DNA of 64,000 nt from Flavobacterium fluvii (GTDB lineage Bacteria; Bacteroidota; Bacteroidia; Flavobacteriales; Flavobacteriaceae), in contig NZ_FQWB01000006.1 in NCBI RefSeq assembly GCF_900129545.1, positions 62,001-126,000 on the forward strand, in the 5' to 3' direction. A program made the translations under genes and the position numbers. Numbering within the stretch: the stretch's first letter is position 1; each line of letters starts with the position of its first letter. Positions 17,095 through 25,986 of this stretch are shown here, one piece after another. Under the pieces are notes generated by a model. The model worked only from the letters and a program-made list of their open reading frames with translations, ran no database searches and was not told the origin of the DNA.

Positions 17095-18129
17095 TTACTT
17101 TATTTCCACGGGTTCAAAAAGTACTAACAGTTCTTTGGTGCCCAAAGAAAATTTAATTTTCGTGTCGGCATCGACAACTGTAGTTGCTGCAGGTGTAATG
17201 GTTTTGTTGGGTTCTGGGAAATTTTTTATCTGTTCTACTATTTTGTTGTAATAGTCCACAACTTCAGATTTGTTGTTTTTGTTGATACCAATACTATATT
17301 CATATTTTATGAGTTCCCCGTTTTTGTCAAAAACAATTTGTTTTGGCGCGTTTCCTTTTGGCGTTTTTGAGCCTAAAGCCGCCAAGCCACCGGCAATTAT
17401 ACCCGTGCTTTTTTTATTGTAATAATTTGCCACTTCAGGATTATAGTTTTTAAAATCCTCTTTTTTCAATCTGGCTTCAAATTTATACACAGTCGAAAGG
17501 CTGTCTATAAAATTGGTTACCTTGATTTTTTCGTCAATGGTGTTTCTTGTTTTATACTCACCATTCATCATGTTTATAAAGACATTGGTGGTTTCACCTC
17601 CAATAATTTCGAAAGATTTTTTAATGATTTTTTTATTGAATATAAAGGTTACATCACGACTTCCTGATGCGATGTTGTCCACAACCCATTCGTCTTTGGT
17701 TTTTTGGCTATTGGTTACGCCTTCGATGGAAGGGATGGTGATTTTTATGTTGATGGGAAGGGATTGAATAACAAGTTTTCCTGTTTCAATTGAAGCCTTT
17801 TTTTCAGTTTCGCCGGAGTTTCCATTTTCAGAAATGGAAACAGTGTTTTTGGAAAAAGGTCTTACTTTATATGAAAAAACTTCTCCTTTTTTGATTGTAA
17901 TTGTTTCTTCAAACGGAATATAACCTTCTTTCACAACTTTGATCAGGTTTTTGCCCGGTGTGACATTTTCAATGACACAGCCACCAATTTCGGCCGTAGT
18001 TTTTGCCTTAAATTTATTGTTTAGGAAAACGGATAGGTCAGGTTCTCCAGAAACTTGTATATAAGCATTTTGTCCTAGCATCATGCTGCTGGAAAGCATT
18101 AGAAAAGTGAAAAGTATTAATTTTTTCAT
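17095..18129 (-). CDS. Secreted PEGA-domain protein
   Basis: A 344-residue exported protein with a signal peptide ending near LGQ (about residue 20). Residues 21-90 resemble a PEGA domain, with GGCVIENVTPGKNLIKV and KEGYIPFEETITIKKG, a beta-sandwich found in surface proteins. A second similar stretch follows at about 120-195 (PINIKITIPS ... DVTFIFNKKIIKKSFEI). The C-terminal half includes a Gly/Ala segment (GIIAGGLAALGSKTPKG) and a conserved-looking tail. Its gene precedes the zinc-ribbon gene by 3 bases. Function is unknown; cell-surface or periplasmic location is inferred. Confidence 0.82.
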   Translation of the reverse strand: MKKLILFTFLMLSSSMMLGQNAYIQVSGEPDLSVFLNNKFKAKTTAEIGGCVIENVTPGKNLIKVVKEGYIPFEETITIKKGEVFSYKVRPFSKNTVSISENGNSGETEKKASIETGKLVIQSLPINIKITIPSIEGVTNSQKTKDEWVVDNIASGSRDVTFIFNKKIIKKSFEIIGGETTNVFINMMNGEYKTRNTIDEKIKVTNFIDSLSTVYKFEARLKKEDFKNYNPEVANYYNKKSTGIIAGGLAALGSKTPKGNAPKQIVFDKNGELIKYEYSIGINKNNKSEVVDYYNKIVEQIKNFPEPNKTITPAATTVVDADTKIKFSLGTKELLVLFEPVEIK

Positions 18130-18166
18130 ATAATTGGGGTTTTATTTTTGAGGGTGCTAAAATAAG

Positions 18167-18349
18167 CTAAATAATGATTTGTTTTTTAAAGCTGTTTTTA
18201 ATTTTAAAGTCGGTTTGTTGCTGTTTTGTTTGAAGTGATTGATTTTCAATAATTACCGAATATCGTGATGTCCATTTTTTTTGATTATTCATGACTTTCA
18301 TAATTAATTTGGGAAGAATTTCTTTTATCTTGACTTCTCCAAAAGCCAT
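18167..18349 (-). CDS. Possible small protein (60 residues)
   Basis: A short open frame that starts 9 bases after the stop of the secreted-protein gene at 18359 and ends 37 bases before the PEGA gene. It has a basic, helical composition with many Lys and Gln, and no recognised domain. It fills a gap in an otherwise tight gene run, which is the main argument for it. The high AT content makes a chance frame quite possible. Confidence 0.3.
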   Translation of the reverse strand: MAFGEVKIKEILPKLIMKVMNNQKKWTSRYSVIIENQSLQTKQQQTDFKIKNSFKKQIII

Positions 18350-18358
18350 ATTAGTTTA

Positions 18359-18832
18359 TTATTTTTCTTTTTTACACAAAGTGGCCAGTTTTTCAAATTG
18401 TTTTTTGAGTGCAGATAAATTTGGCTTTTGAAAGCCTAAAAACTTGGCAAAAGTTTCATCGTCTTTATTTTTTAGATAAACATAAGGAAAAACAAGATTC
18501 CATTTTTTTACCTCAAACAAATCAAGTTTTCTGGAGTTTGGTTGGGGGCAGCAATCAGATATGAGTTCCTTTTTTGTGCTTTTTGTCGAACTGATTTCGG
18601 GTTTGGGAACGCTGTCCGTGAAACTGACAATGCCTTGTTTGGTTACGCTAATTTTTGTTATAAACTCATTGTAATGTTTAGTGTCCATATAATAAGCTTG
18701 CGGACTTGCCTTGATAATCGCATTGATGCTGTCGACCGTTTTCTGAAATTCTGGTTTAGAAGCTTGCGCATTGGATAATCCAATGACTGACAACAAGAAT
18801 AAAAACGAGTAAAATGGATTTGTTTTGTTCAT
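18359..18832 (-). CDS. Secreted hypothetical protein
   Basis: A 157-residue protein with a clear signal peptide (FYSFLFLLSVIGLSNAQA). The mature part contains a Lys/Ser-rich segment followed by SDCCPQPNSRKLDLFEV and WNLVFPYVYLKNKDDETFAKF. The adjacent cysteines CC could form a disulfide or bind metal. I recognise no family. It lies 35 bases downstream of the beta-propeller gene and shares its orientation. Confidence 0.7.
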   Translation of the reverse strand: MNKTNPFYSFLFLLSVIGLSNAQASKPEFQKTVDSINAIIKASPQAYYMDTKHYNEFITKISVTKQGIVSFTDSVPKPEISSTKSTKKELISDCCPQPNSRKLDLFEVKKWNLVFPYVYLKNKDDETFAKFLGFQKPNLSALKKQFEKLATLCKKEK

Positions 18833-18867
18833 TTTGAAATTGGTTAATCGAATGTTTTATAACAAAA

Positions 18868-20049
18868 TCAGTTCGCTTTATTTTTCATTTTTTCTTGTGC
18901 CGCTTTAGCCGCTTCAATCTTTTTGGGATCCGCTGGTTTGGGGTTGTTTATTTCTCTTTCCATTCGGGCTTTGGCTTCTATTGTATCTGCCGTTTTCTTG
19001 TCGGGTTCAAAATCGAGTCCGTACAACTTTCCGTCGTTCTTGGAAATCAACCAAATCGTCCTGTTTTCCAATATGATTTGGTGTGGATTCCAGGAACTTA
19101 AATCAACTTTTCGAAGGAGTTTGTCATTTTTGAAGTCATAATTGACAAGGTTGTTTCTATAAAAAAACCAAACCGTATTTTCTTCTGCTTTAAAAATTTC
19201 TATATAAATGCCCAATTGGTCTTCTGGAAGAGAAAGCACTTCATCCAGTTTTATTTCTTTTTCTGTTTTATTCCTGTTGTTAATAACCAGCATTTTGTTT
19301 TCTCCCAAAACAATGGTCTTGTCTTTGGTGTATTTTAATTTTACCTTTTCATCCTCGTCAAAATAATTTCCGTGAACTTCCTTTTGGTTGTGGATCAAGT
19401 ATTTAAAATTCCTGACGCATTTTATATCCTCGACAAATATATCCACCTTGTTTTTGCAAGTTGTGTCCAATAGTTTTCCATTATAATCCAGTTCAAACCA
19501 ATTGTCGTCTTCGGCGTTGGCAATGATTTTGTCTTGTAGATAATAAGGTTGTTTACTAACACCGTGGGCAATAAATTTTTCCCAAATCACGCTGTTTTTT
19601 TTCAAATCATAAGCCATCACAGCTCCTCCAAATCCAGCGTCAATGGCCGTGCAATACATGATGTTGTCCCTGAAAACAGGTTTGGTGTCGATAGATTGAA
19701 TCGTTAGGGTTTGAATCGTGTCACCGGTTTGGGAGTTAAGTTGAACGCATTCATCATGGTACTGGCTGCTGTGCTTGCCTACAAACAGGCTGTTTCGATA
19801 AGGGATTGGAGGATTGTTCGTCTTGTAGGAAAGATAATAAGACCAATTTAATTCACCCGATTTCTTGTCGTAGGCATAAACCGTATAATCATTGGCATTA
19901 AAATATATTCGGGTACTGTCTACACTGATGGAGGAGTAGAAACCGTTAAGTTCATTTTCGGAAAAATTGATTTTTGAATTAAAAAACTCGGTTTGTGACC
20001 AAGCAATGGAACTGATGAAAAGTGCCATTAAAAAGCAAAATTTTGACAT
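18868..20049 (-). CDS. Secreted PQQ-like beta-propeller protein
   Basis: A 393-residue exported protein (signal peptide MALFISSIAWSQ). It carries repeated propeller blades in which a strand of the form V-Y-A-Y-D-x-K-x-G-E-L-N-W is followed by a short turn, for example VYAYDKKSGELNWSYYLS and AYDLKKNSVIWEKFIA, close to PQQ-like/outer-membrane BamB-like repeats. Three to five such blades can be seen. The C-terminal 40 residues are charged and rich in Lys, Glu and Ala. It is first in the minus-strand cluster that runs to 16311, so its promoter should lie in the divergent gap upstream. Role unknown; a scaffold or ligand-binding role is plausible. Confidence 0.75.
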   Translation of the reverse strand: MSKFCFLMALFISSIAWSQTEFFNSKINFSENELNGFYSSISVDSTRIYFNANDYTVYAYDKKSGELNWSYYLSYKTNNPPIPYRNSLFVGKHSSQYHDECVQLNSQTGDTIQTLTIQSIDTKPVFRDNIMYCTAIDAGFGGAVMAYDLKKNSVIWEKFIAHGVSKQPYYLQDKIIANAEDDNWFELDYNGKLLDTTCKNKVDIFVEDIKCVRNFKYLIHNQKEVHGNYFDEDEKVKLKYTKDKTIVLGENKMLVINNRNKTEKEIKLDEVLSLPEDQLGIYIEIFKAEENTVWFFYRNNLVNYDFKNDKLLRKVDLSSWNPHQIILENRTIWLISKNDGKLYGLDFEPDKKTADTIEAKARMEREINNPKPADPKKIEAAKAAQEKMKNKAN

Positions 20050-20353
20050 ATCTAGGTCGGTTAGTAGGTTTTGGCAGGTAAAAATATCAAAAAAATGTTA
20101 AAAACAATGTTTTTTATAATTTATTGCATTAAAAATAAGGCTATTATTGAGCAAAATACTTTTAAAAATAGATTTAAGGTTTAATTTATTTTTCTCTATT
20201 CGAAACCTCGTATTATCAAAAAGGCCGAGACAGAATTTTCTTTATGTGACAATTATGCAACTTTTACCGAATATTCTGTAAGATGCTTTCCTGACAACTC
20301 AATCATCTTTGTGGAATAATAAGTAATACGCTTATAACTTAAATTTAAAAAAA
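20050..20353. other. Divergent intergenic region, 304 bp
   Basis: This AT-rich gap separates two genes that read away from each other and must hold both promoters. A CATCTTTG sequence at 20304-20311, one base from the TAnnTTTG consensus, lies 42 bases before the outer membrane barrel gene. No well-spaced -33 element, palindrome or open frame was found. Confidence 0.4.
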
Positions 20354-20989
20354 ATGAAAAAAGTAATTTTAATGCTTGCATTCGTCACTGTCACGGTAAC
20401 AAATGGAAATGCACAATACACAACAGACAACCGTGAGACCTTGTCCTTTGGATTAAAATTAGGTGCCAATTATTCTAATGTGTATGATTCTGACAACGAA
20501 GATTTTGTTGCCGATTCCAAATTTGGATTTGCTGCGGGAGCATTTGTTGCCATTCCATTTGGAACGTTCATTGGGATTCAGCCGGAAGTTTTGTATTCCC
20601 AAAAAGGATTCAAATCCTCGGGAACGTATTTCGGAAGTTCTTATGAAATGACCAGGACAACTGATTTTATTGATGTGCCTCTTTTATTTGCAGTGAAACC
20701 AATTGAACAAGTAACCGTGTTGTTCGGGCCCCAATTTTCGTATTTGTTGAAACAAAAAGACGAATTTACTGGTGGAAACATTAATTCTATTCAACAACAA
20801 GAGTTCGACAATGACGACATCACTAAAAACATTATGGGTTTAACCGGTGGAGTTGACATCAATGTGGATAAGCTGGTTTTTGGATTAAGAACTGGTTGGG
20901 ATATCAAAACCAACGAAGGTGACGGAAATTCGTCAACACCCCGTTATAAAAATATGTGGCATCAACTAACAATGGGTTATAAATTTTAA
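20354..20989 (+). CDS. Outer membrane beta-barrel protein (porin family)
   Basis: A 211-residue exported protein of the PorT/OmpW-like outer membrane beta-barrel group common in Bacteroidota (PF13568). It has a signal peptide (LMLAFVTVTVTNGNAQ) and then alternating amphipathic strands such as SFGLKLGANYSNVY, FGFAAGAFVAIPFG, FIGIQPEVLYSQKGF and LVFGLRTGWDI, ending in an aromatic residue (MGYKF), as expected for barrel assembly. About eight strands are predicted. A strong hairpin terminator follows. It is a single-gene transcript; ligand or role unknown. Confidence 0.88.
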   Translation: MKKVILMLAFVTVTVTNGNAQYTTDNRETLSFGLKLGANYSNVYDSDNEDFVADSKFGFAAGAFVAIPFGTFIGIQPEVLYSQKGFKSSGTYFGSSYEMTRTTDFIDVPLLFAVKPIEQVTVLFGPQFSYLLKQKDEFTGGNINSIQQQEFDNDDITKNIMGLTGGVDINVDKLVFGLRTGWDIKTNEGDGNSSTPRYKNMWHQLTMGYKF

Positions 20990-21007
20990 TCATCTGTCAC
21001 TCCATAA

Positions 21008-21039
21008 AAAAAGCGTCCCGATACATCGGGACGCTTTTT
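21008..21039. terminator. Bidirectional terminator between barrel gene and purL
   Basis: AAAAAGCGTCCCGAT (21008-21022) and ATCGGGACGCTTTTT (21025-21039) are perfectly complementary, with A- and T-tracts on the two sides. The two flanking genes converge here. Confidence 0.92.
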
Positions 21040-21059
21040 CAATTTTATGAAGTTTGATG

Positions 21060-24000
21060 TTACTGTTTGTCAATCCACAATCTGGCATTCACAAAAGCTT
21101 CGTGCCAAGGAGTAACCTCGTCATTTCTGTCTTTTGGATAATTGGCCCAGTTCCATTGGAAAGTGGAACGCTCAATATGAGGCATCATTACCAAGTGGCG
21201 GCCTGTTGTATCACACATCATTGCGGTATTGAAAGCCGATCCATTTGGGTTCGCAGGATATCCTTCGTAACCGTATTTTCCAACGATGTTGTATTGGTCT
21301 TCTGCGTATGGCAAATTGAATTTTCCTTCACCATGGGAAACCCAAACTCCAAGCGTGCTTCCAGCCAAAGTCGATAACATTACCGATTTGTTTTCTTGAA
21401 TTGTTACCGAAGTAAATATACTTTCGTGTTTGTGGCTGTCGTTATGAAGCATTTTTCCGTGAACTTCATGTTCAGGGTTGACTACTTCCAGTTCCATAAA
21501 CAATTGGCAACCGTTACAGATTCCGACAGATAAAGTGTCTTCTCTTTTGAAGAAGTTTTTCAATGCCGTGTTTGCTTTTTCATTGTATTTGAATGCTCCG
21601 GCCCAACCTTTGGCAGAACCCAAAACATCTGAATTCGAGAATCCCCCAACAGTTCCGATGAATTGAATGTCTTCCAATGTTTCACGTCCCGAAATCAAGT
21701 CGGTCATGTGAACATCTTTTACGTCAAAACCTGCCAAGTACATGGCATTTGCCATTTCACGCTCGGAGTTACTTCCTTTTTCTCGAATGATGGCGGCTTT
21801 AGGTCTTGGTTTGGAATCGTCAATTTCAGGTTTTTTTCCTGTAAAGTGTGCAGGGAAAGTATAGTTTAATACTTGGTTTTTATAATTGTCGAAACGCGCC
21901 TGGGCAGTTCCGTTTTTGGATTGTTTTTGATCCAACAAGAAAGAGGTTTTGAACCAAATGTCCCTGTATTTGGCAATATCCAATCCGCAAGGGCCAAAGT
22001 CCAGTATGCCATTTGTAGTTGCACTTCCTAATTTGTAGAAAGAAACTCCTTTGTTGTTCAATACGCTTTCCACCAAGGCATCGTCATTGGCTTGGAAAAC
22101 AACCGCAATATTTTCTGAAAATAAATATTTGATGATGTCTTTCTCTTCAAAAACGGAGAAATCAATTTTGGCTCCCAAATTCACGTCGGCAAAACACATT
22201 TCCAATAATGTGATAATCAAACCACCACTTCCAATATCGTGACCCGCCAAAATTTGATTGTTTAAAATCAATTCTTGAACAGTATTGAAGGCATTCTTGA
22301 AGAAAGTAGCATCTTTAATCGTTGGTGCTTCGTTTCCGATTGAATTCAGCGTTTGTGCCAAAGAAGAACCTCCCAGTTTGAATTCGTCTTGCGACAAATT
22401 GATGTAATAAATGGAACCACCGTCTTTTTGTAAAACAGGTTCCACCACTTTTCTGATATCGGTACAATTTCCACCAGCCGAAATAATTACCGTTCCCGGC
22501 GCAATCACTTCGTCGTTTGGATATTTTTGTTTCATTGAAAGCGAATCTTTTCCGGTTGGAATATTGATTCCCAATTCGATGGCAAAGTCGGAACAAGCTT
22601 CAACGGCGGCGTACAAACGAGCATCTTCACCTTCGTTCTTGCAAGCCCACATCCAGTTGGCCGAAAGGGAAACTCCTTTCAATCCGTCTTTGATTGGCGC
22701 CCAAACAATGTTAGATAATGATTCGGCAATAGCCGTTCTTGTTCCTGCAACCGGATCAATCAAGGACGCAATAGGAGAGTGTCCAATCGAGGTGGCAATT
22801 CCTTCTTTTCCCAAATAATCCAAGGCAACCACACCACAATTGTTTAATGGCAATTGCAAAGGTCCGGCACATTGTTGTTTGGCCACTTTTCCACCCACGC
22901 AACGATCGACTTTGTTGGTCAACCAGTCTTTACAGGCAACCGCTTCCAGTTGCAATACTTGCTCTAAATAAGTGGATATGTTTTTTACGCTATACTCCAA
23001 TGCCGGATAATCGTAATTGATGGTTTTGTCCGTCATTACGGTTTTTGGCGAACTTCCAAAGAAATCTTCCAAAGCATAATCCATTGGTTTTAAACCGGTA
23101 GTTTTAGACTCAAATGTAAAACGGTGATCCGCCGTTACGTCACCCACTTGGTACATCGGGGAACGCTCACGGTCTGCAATTTTTTGAAGTAAATCAATGT
23201 CTTTTTGACCAATAACCAATCCCATTCTTTCTTGGGATTCGTTACCGATAATTTCTTTTGCCGAAAGGGTAGGGTCGCCCACGGGCAATTTGTCCAAATC
23301 GATCAATCCTCCTGTTTCTTCCACCAATTCCGACAGACAGTTCAAGTGTCCACCCGCACCGTGATCGTGAATGGAAACAATTGGGTTGTTGTCGCTTTCC
23401 ACCAAACCACGAATGGCGTTGGCAGCACGTTTTTGCATTTCTGGGTTCGAACGTTGCACGGCATTCAATTCGATTCCAGAACTCATGGCACCAGTATCTG
23501 CTGAGGAAACCGCAGCACCACCCATTCCAATTCTGTAATTTTCTCCACCAAGAATAACAATTTTGTCACCTTCTTGCGGTTTATTTTTGATGGCTTGATC
23601 CAGTTTTCCGTAACCAATTCCACCCGCTTGCATGATTACTTTGTCGTAACCCAATTTGCGGTTGTTTTCTTCGTGTTCGAAGGTCAAAACAGAACCGGTA
23701 ATAAGAGGTTGTCCAAATTTATTTCCAAAATCTGAAGCTCCGTTTGAAGCTTTGATCAAGATGTCGATTGGCGTTTGATACAACCATTTTCTTTCGGCCA
23801 CGGCATCTTCCCAAGGTCTGTCTTGTTCCAAACGGGAATAAGAAGTCATGTAAACCGCAGTTCCCGCCATTGGCAACGAACCTTGTCCACCAGCCAAACG
23901 GTCGCGAATTTCTCCTCCAGATCCTGTCGCAGCTCCGTTGAAAGGCTCCACAGTGGTTGGAAAATTATGTGTTTCTGCTTTTAAGGAAATAACCGAATCA

Positions 24001-24713
24001 AATTCTTTTATTTCGTAAAAATCAGGTTTGTCGGCGGTTTTGGGAGCAAACTGCTGAACTCTTGGTCCTTTTACAAAAGCCACGTTGTCTTTGTAAGCAG
24101 AAACTATATCGTTAGGGTTTTCCTGTGATGTTTTTTTGATTAATTTAAAAAGAGAAGTTTCTTTTTCCACGCCGTCAATAACAAAAGTTCCATTGAAAAT
24201 TTTGTGGCGACAGTGCTCTGAATTGGCTTGGGAGAATGCAAAAATTTCTGAATCCGTCAGTTTTCTACCTAATTTGGTGGCCAAATTATCCAAGTATTCC
24301 ACTTCTTCGATGCTCAATGACAATCCTTCGGACTTGTTGTAGGCAGCAATGTCGTCAATATTCAAAATGGCTTCGGGTTGAATGTGAATCGTGAAAAGAT
24401 CTTGATTCAATTCGCTATATTTTTGCAAAAGCATCGGATCGAAATCAAAAGTTTCGTCTGTAGCTTTGTGGAATTCTTCTATTCGAATGATTCCAGAAAT
24501 CCCCATATTTTGGGTGATTTCAACAGCATTGGTGCTCCAAGGCGTGATCATGGTGGCGCGGGGGCCAACAAAAAAATCCGACAAAACGGATTTTTCTACT
24601 TTATTGGAGTCGGCAAAAAGCCAGTTGAGTTTTGAAATGTCTTGAGCCGAAAGTAGGTCTTGCGTTTGAACAGCATATACCGTTTTGCTTTTGTTTTCAA
24701 AGAAATGAATCAT
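21060..24713 (-). CDS. purL: Phosphoribosylformylglycinamidine synthase
   Basis: De novo purine synthesis, converting FGAR and glutamine to FGAM with ATP. At 1217 residues this is the large single-chain form, with the glutaminase fused at the C-terminus, rather than the PurS/L/Q complex. Visible are the N-terminal region, the ATP-binding AIRS-type cores (AETHNFPTTVEPFNGAATG and IPTGKDSLSM), and the class I amidotransferase with nucleophile Cys1069 in GICNGCQ and the His1179/Glu1181 pair in MMPHIER. Although the large form is common in proteobacteria and eukaryotes, Bacteroidota also carry it. It stands alone between terminators, so it is a monocistronic gene. Confidence 0.97.
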   Translation of the reverse strand: MIHFFENKSKTVYAVQTQDLLSAQDISKLNWLFADSNKVEKSVLSDFFVGPRATMITPWSTNAVEITQNMGISGIIRIEEFHKATDETFDFDPMLLQKYSELNQDLFTIHIQPEAILNIDDIAAYNKSEGLSLSIEEVEYLDNLATKLGRKLTDSEIFAFSQANSEHCRHKIFNGTFVIDGVEKETSLFKLIKKTSQENPNDIVSAYKDNVAFVKGPRVQQFAPKTADKPDFYEIKEFDSVISLKAETHNFPTTVEPFNGAATGSGGEIRDRLAGGQGSLPMAGTAVYMTSYSRLEQDRPWEDAVAERKWLYQTPIDILIKASNGASDFGNKFGQPLITGSVLTFEHEENNRKLGYDKVIMQAGGIGYGKLDQAIKNKPQEGDKIVILGGENYRIGMGGAAVSSADTGAMSSGIELNAVQRSNPEMQKRAANAIRGLVESDNNPIVSIHDHGAGGHLNCLSELVEETGGLIDLDKLPVGDPTLSAKEIIGNESQERMGLVIGQKDIDLLQKIADRERSPMYQVGDVTADHRFTFESKTTGLKPMDYALEDFFGSSPKTVMTDKTINYDYPALEYSVKNISTYLEQVLQLEAVACKDWLTNKVDRCVGGKVAKQQCAGPLQLPLNNCGVVALDYLGKEGIATSIGHSPIASLIDPVAGTRTAIAESLSNIVWAPIKDGLKGVSLSANWMWACKNEGEDARLYAAVEACSDFAIELGINIPTGKDSLSMKQKYPNDEVIAPGTVIISAGGNCTDIRKVVEPVLQKDGGSIYYINLSQDEFKLGGSSLAQTLNSIGNEAPTIKDATFFKNAFNTVQELILNNQILAGHDIGSGGLIITLLEMCFADVNLGAKIDFSVFEEKDIIKYLFSENIAVVFQANDDALVESVLNNKGVSFYKLGSATTNGILDFGPCGLDIAKYRDIWFKTSFLLDQKQSKNGTAQARFDNYKNQVLNYTFPAHFTGKKPEIDDSKPRPKAAIIREKGSNSEREMANAMYLAGFDVKDVHMTDLISGRETLEDIQFIGTVGGFSNSDVLGSAKGWAGAFKYNEKANTALKNFFKREDTLSVGICNGCQLFMELEVVNPEHEVHGKMLHNDSHKHESIFTSVTIQENKSVMLSTLAGSTLGVWVSHGEGKFNLPYAEDQYNIVGKYGYEGYPANPNGSAFNTAMMCDTTGRHLVMMPHIERSTFQWNWANYPKDRNDEVTPWHEAFVNARLWIDKQ

Positions 24714-24765
24714 TATGATAGTGAAGTTAGTGTTGTTTTGGCTGCAAATTTAATCAATTAAGATT

Positions 24766-24791
24766 AAAAAAAAAAGCGGCAAATTGGCCGC
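24766..24791 (-). terminator. Terminator of the endonuclease I gene
   Basis: On the minus strand GCGGC and GCCGC pair around CAATTT and are followed by a run of ten T residues. Confidence 0.8.
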
Positions 24792-24798
24792 ATTGGAT

Positions 24799-25887
24799 TT
24801 AGTTGATGATAATCTTCTTGGTTGTTGATTTATTATATGAATTTAGTTTCAGAATATAAACACCTTGCTTTAGATTATCCAGGGTATAGACTTTTTGATT
24901 TGCTTTTGGATGGACTATTTTTTGTACAATTTGTCCGTTGATGTTGACTAATTGAATTTCGTCAAGTTCACTCTCGGTTTCAATACTTATCTTATTGGAT
25001 TTGGATGGATTAGGGTAAACAGAAATATTGGCTAATAAACCTTCTATATTTTTATTGCTTAAAACTGTACCCCAAACAGCAACAACCCATTCAGGATGGT
25101 CAATATATGGATTTCTATTGCCTTGCACTGCATAAACTGCATTGATTCTATCTGTTTCTTTTGTACTTACAGGATCTGCAATATGCCAGGAATACATCAA
25201 ATCCAAATACCATTGTTGGTAAACTTTGTCATTAGACCCATCCAAAACTTTGGCGCCATTTGGATCCAAATTTTGCCAACTGCCAATCAAATTTTGATAG
25301 CAAGTTGCCATATAAAAATAATTTCGGGCAATATCGCCTTTGTATTGATCGGCAGGCTCAAAGACAGTAAGGGAAGCAGGGGTGTTTGGAGCGACGCAAT
25401 TCCCTATTTTAGAACCATTTGATGTTGTAAATGTGCTGGTTCCAACTTTTCCATACGGCATGTTGCCTCTCATGCTATTATCTTTTTTATCGGTAGGCAT
25501 TACATGAAATGCATCGGTGTACATTGGATATACAGTACCTCCAAACCAACTTCTTGGAAACGTATGTTCTCGGTTGTATTTATCACATTCTACTGTTCCA
25601 CCAGTACCATTGTCTTGATTTCCACCAGTTGCTGCAAATGTTCCGAAAATAAAATTACAGTTAGAATAAATGTCCCAAACTTTTCCGTCAGCCCTAACGT
25701 CGGAAGTATAATACAAGTCCCATAAACCAGGAGTATAGGACAGTTCAGTGTGAGGAGCAATGATATTGTATAACTGTGTTTTTAAAGTATAGCCAGTTCC
25801 TGTGGCAGAATTATAATACCCTGTGGGAATTTGGGCGAATGAATAAAAGGAAATAAGTAATGCAAAAAATAGTAGTTTTAGTTTCAT
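24799..25887 (-). CDS. T9SS-secreted endonuclease I
   Basis: An extracellular non-specific nuclease of the endonuclease I family (PF04231), 362 residues. A signal peptide (LLFFALLISFYSFAQ) is followed by the nuclease domain at about 20-265, with WDIYSNCNF and the metal/active-site motif NREHTFPRSWFGG (catalytic His108). The last 75 residues form a type A T9SS sorting domain (SVYPNPSKS ... GVYILKLNSYNKS ... KKIIIN), so the enzyme should cross the outer membrane and be attached or released. It probably supports nutrient acquisition from DNA; this is inferred. It has its own terminator. Confidence 0.93.
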   Translation of the reverse strand: MKLKLLFFALLISFYSFAQIPTGYYNSATGTGYTLKTQLYNIIAPHTELSYTPGLWDLYYTSDVRADGKVWDIYSNCNFIFGTFAATGGNQDNGTGGTVECDKYNREHTFPRSWFGGTVYPMYTDAFHVMPTDKKDNSMRGNMPYGKVGTSTFTTSNGSKIGNCVAPNTPASLTVFEPADQYKGDIARNYFYMATCYQNLIGSWQNLDPNGAKVLDGSNDKVYQQWYLDLMYSWHIADPVSTKETDRINAVYAVQGNRNPYIDHPEWVVAVWGTVLSNKNIEGLLANISVYPNPSKSNKISIETESELDEIQLVNINGQIVQKIVHPKANQKVYTLDNLKQGVYILKLNSYNKSTTKKIIIN

Positions 25888-25986
25888 AAAATATTATTTT
25901 AGAGTTAATCCTTTTATTATAGGAGTAAACAAAATTACTTAAAAGTCAAACTGTTATTTCAGGAATTGGTGTTAAATTAACGACAT

